Below, piece after piece: positions 6,201 through 8,293 of a stretch of 8,293 bases of DNA. Origin of the DNA: Rhodopirellula sp. GTDB lineage: Bacteria > Planctomycetota > Planctomycetia > Pirellulales > Pirellulaceae. A program made the position numbers and the translations under genes. Positions within the stretch are counted from its first letter, which is position 1. Each line of letters starts with the position of its first letter. A model generated the notes under the pieces. The model saw only the letters and a program-made list of their open reading frames with translations. It was not told the DNA's origin and searched no databases. The DNA is taken from assembly GCA_002714565.1 (NCBI GenBank), contig PAXU01000110.1:1-8293 (forward strand), written 5' to 3'.

Positions 6201-8292
6201 CAAGGACTGAAACGTCACCTGAGATTTGACCCGCCAGGGATGGTTCGCCCGTTTCGTTATCAGGCTCACTAATCAGATGACCACTTCCGTTTTCAAAGGC
6301 TAATAGTGCGTTTGTGCCATCACCAAGTTGAGCGGCTGCCTCTGAAATAGCTATATGAACAATTTTCTCACCATCAATCGTATATTCCTGTACAGCAAAT
6401 GAGCCGGTAATACTCTGGCTACCAATTGCAATGGAAGCATCACTTGCTGCTACACGTATATACGGTCCGGCTGGTAGTTCCAAAGAATGTGTTATGGAAC
6501 CGATTTCCATCGAATCGCTTATAGAGCTTGCCGTGTTGTTAACTTCAATCTCGAATGCACCGCCAAATACGATGTCGTTCATTGTTGTGGAGAGATTGCC
6601 GGAGAGTCGACCTGCGACACCATTAGGAGTAAGCAGGTAGTAACCGGAACCATTGGTAAATTCAACGACACCATCGGCAAGTAGTAGTGATGCATTATCA
6701 GCAACTGCTCTTACTACCGTTGAGCCATCAGTAAGCGTAACTTCCTCCAACGCGAAATCTGAGGAGATCGTTTGTCCCAATACGGTTATCGATCCGCCTG
6801 TCACCTCGATTCGGAAGTATGGCCCAGCCGGAATTGATGAAATAGCTGTTGTGATGTCAGAGAACTGACCGGTTACCACGCCTATCGTATTGTTGATACT
6901 GAGTGAAGGTGATCCAGTCAAAGTGATGCCTGGGATATTCACGCTTAGGTCTGCCTCGAGTGTTCCCGCAACACCTTCCGATGATGAAATCAGAAAACCG
7001 GATATGTTATCCGCGGAAACGGGTGCTGAGTTACCTCCAAGAGTGACGTATCCATTTTCAATGGCAATGCGTAGGACTTCCTGACCCGCTGCATCTACTA
7101 ACTGCTCAAAACTGAGATCTCCACTAATTGTTTGTCCTGCAATCGTAATGGTGGCATCAGTTGCAGTAGCTGAGACATATGGCCCAGCAGGCATATCCAG
7201 ACTGATGTTTAGACCACCTACGTTATATATGTCAGTCGCTGCCGTGAAGGATGTAGTCGAGTCATTGACATTAATTGCGAAGTTGCCGTCTATGCTAACG
7301 CCGGAAATGTCAGTTAATACGTCTGCTGCCAGCGTGCCAGCCATTCCATTCGGAGTTGCCACTAGCAGTCCGTTTACATCAGCAGCATTGATGACGCCGC
7401 CAGCTAAATTCAGCGTGCCACCGGAAACACCTAGTACAACTGTCTCATCATATTCTTCGAATAATAAGTTTCCTGTGATTGATTGGCCCGCAATTGAAAC
7501 CGTAGCATCTGTTGCTGTAAATCTCACATAAGGGCCAGCTGGAACAGTTAGCTCAATAGCTGTTCCAGCAATATCAAATGATTCGCTGACTGGCTGATAA
7601 GTATTGTTCAGCGTTAATCCGAATTCACCGTCTATCACGGATTCACCGGGAAGCGACACAGATACATTTCCGGCAATGTCAGCAATTACTCCACTCTCAT
7701 TGATGATTAGCCAACCAAAACCATCGGTGAGTTCAACTACTGGGCTATTTGTTGGTCCTAATTGCAGGTGTCCACTATCGACTGCAACACGTGTAATGCT
7801 GTCTCCGGCTAGACTCGTCGCATGTTCAAAGCTGAAATCACCACTGAGTCGTTGTCCTAGAAGATCGATATATGCGTCTTTGCCACTTACCTTTAGATAT
7901 GGTCCGGCTGGCAATTCAACTTCATACTCGAAGTCACCAACAGCGATGTCGTACGAAACATCCTCACTAAGAGTGTTGATGGCTATGGTATAGTCACCGC
8001 CGAATTGAGCTCCTGGTGAACCAATGTCAATGTTTCCTGACAGCTCACCGGCGATGCCCGCAGATGTCATGACAAGGTTGCCAAGAGCATCGGAGACTCC
8101 GATTTCGCTGGCACCTTCACCGATGCCGAATTCAATGCCGCTGAGGTCTAGTGAGAAGCCTTCTAAATCGCCAAACTCAACTTTGTCCAGTCCAAGTGCA
8201 CCGTTAAGCGTAAAGTCTCCCAAGTTCAGATTCATTTCCGGCATGCTGAAATCACTGGCGAAATCAGGCAAATCGAAGTCTACATCGAAGCT
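1..8292 (-). CDS. Giant tandem-repeat, probably exported protein (internal fragment, both ends missing)
   Basis: A single frame on the minus strand stays open for 2764 codons, with no stop in any triplet and no sign of a frameshift, because the same repeat pattern is found in frame at both ends. No start codon can be assigned and no signal peptide, anchor or stop is inside the window, so the full protein is longer. It consists of about 20 units of mostly 111-137 residues with the signature LPAGPY[VIF][KR]V followed by a GQ[ST][IL][ST]G strand pair, interrupted once by an FG-GAP-containing insertion near residues 1645-1967. Only two cysteines occur (residues 1292 and 1301), and acidic residues far outnumber lysine and arginine, both typical of large extracellular bacterial proteins. 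I do not recognise a named family for the repeat. Inferred role: a long surface or secreted structural or adhesive protein. An adhesin exported by a type I or similar system is plausible but not shown here. Confidence 0.93.
202..561 (-). repeat. Repeat unit 19 (120 residues)
   Basis: A canonical unit. It starts PAGPYVKITGENAGLTIAGQ, continues TISGNIAFEQY, and its second half has GSMTLGGNQ, VNVSDINGYLINASD, VGELQANVAINIPE and FDGTFGVQV. I count 14 Asp/Glu against one Lys and no Arg here, illustrating the acidity of the whole protein. The closing NNT is missing. Confidence 0.86.
562..930 (-). repeat. Repeat unit 18 (123 residues)
   Basis: It starts AAGPYFKINIDDLDLVVENV and continues KVAANFAFES, so the GQxISG part is replaced. 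The second half has ADIQLGPAN, ASLTSASGLLVKTSAG, AMSVEGTVSIG and closes FSGLINNTD. Confidence 0.83.
931..1311 (-). repeat. Repeat unit 17 (127 residues, anchor degraded)
   Basis: The anchor is changed to DSGTFTQVQIG, but the strand pair is intact: LTVLGQSITGTFLVET. The second half has IGLNFGDG, ITLANGQFALISSSNG, VAGEITVENV and closes TVTFNNTT. Spacing to both neighbours is normal, so it is a real but drifted copy. Confidence 0.78.
1312..1665 (-). repeat. Repeat unit 16 (118 residues)
   Basis: It starts PAGPYVRVGGSGMQITVGGV and continues VITGDFSYETV, with GQ changed to GG. The second half has ASLSIGDQ, ISMSDGSGVFIDEPSG and KAGRLTGNVSIDVPG, closing EISIAFNET. The linker to the next unit is PDPYNLNFDLG. 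Confidence 0.83.
1666..2043 (-). repeat. Repeat unit 15 (126 residues)
   Basis: It starts SAGPYIRFTADARGEAQS. The strand pair is changed to IDPNGLNQNLNGLFVFEQ, so GQ is missing while FEQ is kept. A short arginine-rich strand GDRRIRIIGED is unusual for this acidic protein. The second half has MELTDGSSYLLLTDNG, LAGNISANVSVEVG and LEVAVNTTT. Confidence 0.82.
2521..2739 (-). other. Beta-rich segment, weak resemblance to flagellin-IN type repeats
   Basis: The stretch runs FTLSYQLTNQQ, then EITVAVDDTNTNVTYDDLEL, DIANAIVATTGNSLAEL and NVIVTVTSSE. The order of a strand pair, a polar 'xxLxxxIxNAI' helix and a further strand resembles flagellin-IN motifs and similar domains in very long bacterial surface proteins. 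This is a pattern impression only. It is the one place in the window with a likely helix, and it differs clearly from the surrounding repeat units. Confidence 0.35.
2809..3336 (-). other. Four FG-GAP/VCBS-like calcium-binding repeats
   Basis: DINGDGEDTDMVV (3301-3336, the last residue shared with the edge), DLNGDGFADIVV (3142-3177), DINADGLLDLAV (2986-3021) and a looser DHDEDAAGANDIDIAV (2809-2856) match the D-x-[DN]-x-D-G-x-x-D calcium loop of the FG-GAP/VCBS family. Starts are 53, 52 and 55 residues apart, the usual blade period. Between loops lie strands of the expected kind such as RIYLSDGSG and FYYINRG. Integrin-type propellers have seven blades, so four may be a partial or small propeller. 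Confidence 0.85.
3415..3789 (-). repeat. Repeat unit 13 (125 residues)
   Basis: A near-canonical unit. It starts PEGPYVKVAADDAKLIIAGQ, continues SISGSFAFEKL, and its second half has AQVGIGDG, LSLSDGNGDLIVTDDG, VGGYLTGTMSVSIPG and FEVSVNTG. It ends with a strong calcium-loop-like linker, DTNNDGIDD, just before the next anchor. Confidence 0.85.
3430..3456 (-). other. Calcium-loop-like motif DTNNDGIDD
   Basis: An exact D-x-N-x-D-G-x-x-D match, like single loops of thrombospondin type 3 repeats, placed between the NTG end of unit 13 and the PAGPY of unit 14. Together with the FG-GAP loops that follow it, it makes this the most calcium-rich-looking part of the window. Confidence 0.65.
3790..4200 (-). 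repeat. Repeat unit 12 (137 residues)
   Basis: It starts PAGPYVRVDITGVEGDTASL and continues IADTTISGNFSIEQS, with the GQ dipeptide replaced. The middle is lengthened by ASGQSIAEEAPKAVRI. The second half is regular: LGIVSVSDGNGQFLLTDTG, IAGSSAVMLDADFGD and SGTYSLAINN, followed by an acidic linker QDEDNNY. Confidence 0.8.
4219..4233 (-). other. Acidic linker DHDAD before an anchor
   Basis: A DxDxD run between the NTG end of unit 11 and the PAGPY of unit 12. It is too short and lacks the glycine for a firm calcium-loop call. Confidence 0.3.
4390..4419 (-). other. Cysteine-bounded loop (CX8C)
   Basis: CDTPSDYANC, residues 1292-1301 of the window translation, holds the only two cysteines among 2764 residues. 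It sits in the second half of unit 11 between the LLLG strand and the MLMSDSG turn, where other units have a short hairpin. A disulfide closing an enlarged loop is likely if the protein is exported to an oxidising place; that is inference. Confidence 0.7.
4597..4626 (-). other. Acidic linker DFGDGDAAND
   Basis: An Asp-rich loop between units 10 and 11, located where the hairpin before the anchor lies in other units. It does not match a strict calcium-loop spacing, so metal binding is only possible. Confidence 0.35.
4600..4998 (-). repeat. Repeat unit 10 (about 133 residues, anchor replaced by an acidic loop)
   Basis: No PAGPY is present; its place is taken by DADNNGTVD. The following strands FEFTDVDVSMNIGDFIMIEA keep the spacing of the usual strand pair. 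The second half contains GTLFIGQGPG, ARGFLVTNVSLHARK, GTLQILGIPDITL and VSVNTT. It has a locally more basic patch (HARKIGQQH) than the rest of the protein. Unit boundaries are approximate. Confidence 0.5.
4963..4989 (-). other. Acidic calcium-loop-like motif DADNNGTVD
   Basis: It matches the D-x-D-x-[DN]-G-x-x-D spacing of calcium-binding loops seen in FG-GAP, thrombospondin type 3 and related repeats. It occupies the place where the PAGPY turn is expected in unit 10. Confidence 0.55.
4999..5376 (-). repeat. Repeat unit 9 (about 126 residues, partly diverged)
   Basis: It has a clean PAGPYTRVDV start and a recognisable FEES strand end, but the GQ strand pair is replaced by VSFYSISLNGEYS. The second half has LSVSYDGQTLGSGEGAIVVI and a glycine-rich GNGSTTGGIAGIASG segment, then VNETVTVGAKSFEIVF leading into the next unit. 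The downstream boundary is approximate because the following anchor is lost. Confidence 0.6.
5377..5709 (-). repeat. Repeat unit 8 (111 residues, signature degraded)
   Basis: The anchor is reduced to DPGYVAL, and the GQxISG strand pair is not recognisable (IAEQILTAATVSIAEN). The second half is still visible in LNIILGG, IVDVTANNAEFTISDTG and the acidic AEVNDSSISLGSD. This is the shortest complete unit and marks the beginning of the irregular part of the array. Confidence 0.6.
5710..6093 (-). repeat. Repeat unit 7 (128 residues, proline-rich turn)
   Basis: The anchor is DAGPYFKFTG and the strand pair is VTLGDLFTATGEFSFSEQ, so the GQ is replaced by GD. The second half has LKLQVNG and LTDLSGSVVMLR, then a proline-rich stretch (APPQNPPADA, about 5840-5880) replaces the usual GLAG turn, followed by IDIPGVSVDADNWELRFNTT. 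Confidence 0.8.
6094..6474 (-). repeat. Repeat unit 6 (127 residues, extended second-half turn)
   Basis: It starts PAGPYIRVAASDASIAIGSQ, continues SITGSFAVQEY, and its second half has AQLGDG, LAFENGSGHLI, then an acidic, proline-containing extension (SEPDNETGEP, about 6240-6270) before LAGQISGDVSVLVPG. The closing NNT motif is degenerate (IEFNQLDEA). Confidence 0.82.
6475..6831 (-). repeat. Repeat unit 5 (119 residues)
   Basis: A canonical unit. It starts PAGPYFRIEVTGGSITVLGQ, continues TISSDFALEEV, and its second half has SLLLADG, VEFTNGSGYYLLTPNG, VAGRLSGNLS and closes FEIEVNNT. The PG turn of the second half is replaced by NDIVFGGAF. Confidence 0.85.
6832..7191 (-). repeat. Repeat unit 4 (120 residues)
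   Basis: A canonical unit. It starts PAGPYVSATATDATITIAGQ, continues TISGDLSFEQL, and its second half has YVTLGGNSAP, VSADNISGFLISSSEG, VAGTLEADLSVNIPG and closes LSINNT. It is one of the best examples of the consensus, together with unit 3. Confidence 0.87.
7192..7542 (-). repeat. Repeat unit 3 (117 residues)
   Basis: A canonical unit. It starts PAGPYVRFTATDATVSIAGQ, continues SITGNLLFEEY, and its second half has TLNLAGG, INAADVNGLLVATPNG, MAGTLAADV and DISGVSIDGNFAINV. The linker before the next anchor is somewhat longer (FTAATDIYNVGGLNISLDM). Confidence 0.85.
7543..7911 (-). repeat. Repeat unit 2 (123 residues)
   Basis: A canonical unit. It starts PAGPYLKVSGKDAYIDLLGQ, continues LSGDFSFEH, and its second half has HLQLGP, VELTDGFGWLIINESG, IAGNVSVSLPGES and closes LTLNNT. 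It contains one of the few tryptophans, in the turn where other units have LLLT. Confidence 0.85.
7912..8268 (-). repeat. Repeat unit 1 (119 residues, diverged first half)
   Basis: The anchor is altered to DLPDFAS instead of DLPAGPY, and the GQxISG strand pair appears as LNLGDFTLNGALGL. The second half is regular: GVSDALGNLVMTSAGIAGEL, then a glycine-rich strand pair ending AINT. The distance to the next anchor is exactly 119 residues, which supports reading this as a true unit. The 24 bases upstream of it (8269-8292) encode SFDVDFDL, presumably the end of the preceding unit or region. Confidence 0.7.
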
Positions 8293-8293
8293 T

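Larger units (their letters stand above)
1..8268 (-). repeat. Protein-level tandem array of ~120-residue units, about 20 copies
   Basis: The anchor signature (PAGPY or a recognisable variant) recurs at 8254-8268, 7897-7911, 7528-7542, 7177-7191, 6817-6831, 6460-6474, 6079-6093, 5698-5709, 5362-5376, 4186-4200, 3775-3789, 3400-3414, 2029-2043, 1651-1665, 1297-1311, 916-930, 547-561 and 187-201. Successive spacings are mostly 333-411 bases, that is 111-137 residues. The 1176-base gap between 5362 and 4200 fits three units with lost signatures, and the 1371-base gap between 3414 and 2043 is one unit plus an insertion. Units are diverged at the DNA level, with no long identical blocks, so this is an old expansion rather than recent duplication. 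The alternating hydrophobic pattern suggests all-beta modules. Confidence 0.9.

Noticed and set aside
7148..7993. Two plus-strand open frames of 127 and 129 codons
   Set aside because: Both carry YGPAG exactly opposite the PAGPY anchors of units 2 to 4, as expected for antisense shadows of a repetitive gene.
1..8293. Possible intergenic regions, promoters, terminators, CRISPR array or mobile element
   Set aside because: All bases but the last are inside one continuous coding frame. The periodicity of about 360 bases is protein-level and diverged, with no identical DNA repeats and spacers, no terminal inverted repeats and no transposase or integrase.

Overview
The whole window is the interior of one very large protein-coding gene on the minus strand. 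Reading the complement in the frame whose codons occupy positions 1-3, 4-6 and so on up to 8290-8292, I translated or scanned every triplet and found no TAA, TAG or TGA. The frame therefore gives 2764 uninterrupted codons, open at both ends. Neither the start, a signal peptide, a promoter, the stop nor a C-terminal secretion or anchor domain lies inside the window. There is no intergenic space, RNA gene, mobile element or second gene that I can support; plus-strand reading frames are antisense shadows.

The protein is built from about 20 consecutive units of mostly 111-137 residues that are alike in amino-acid pattern but well diverged in DNA. Each unit starts at a signature close to LPAGPY[VIF][KR]V, continues with a strand pair like [VI]x[IV]xGQ[ST][IL][ST]G[DN][FL]xFEQ, then a second half with LxLG, a [TS]DGxGxLLxT turn, G[VIL]AG, VxxPGVxFxGxF and a closing N[NT]T. 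The two halves can be aligned with each other, so the basic module is probably about 60 residues, alternating in A and B forms. Coding order runs from high to low coordinates.

Region by region, in coding order: 8268 to about 5710 is a run of seven mostly regular units. From about 5709 to 4201 the units become irregular, with lost signatures, acidic DxDxxG-type loops and the only two cysteines in the translation. From 4200 to 3415 regular units return, still with acidic loops. From 3414 to 2044 one unit is split by an insertion of about 320 residues that carries four FG-GAP/VCBS-like calcium-binding repeats and a further beta-rich segment. From 2043 to 1 the array continues with six more units, the last cut by the window edge.

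The composition (very acidic, almost no cysteine, rich in G, S, T, V, I, N and D, FG-GAP repeats) indicates an exported or cell-surface giant repeat protein of a Gram-negative-like bacterium, perhaps marine; these last points are inference. GC content is in the mid to upper 40s percent by eye. I cannot name the species or the gene, and the window does not show a multi-gene system.
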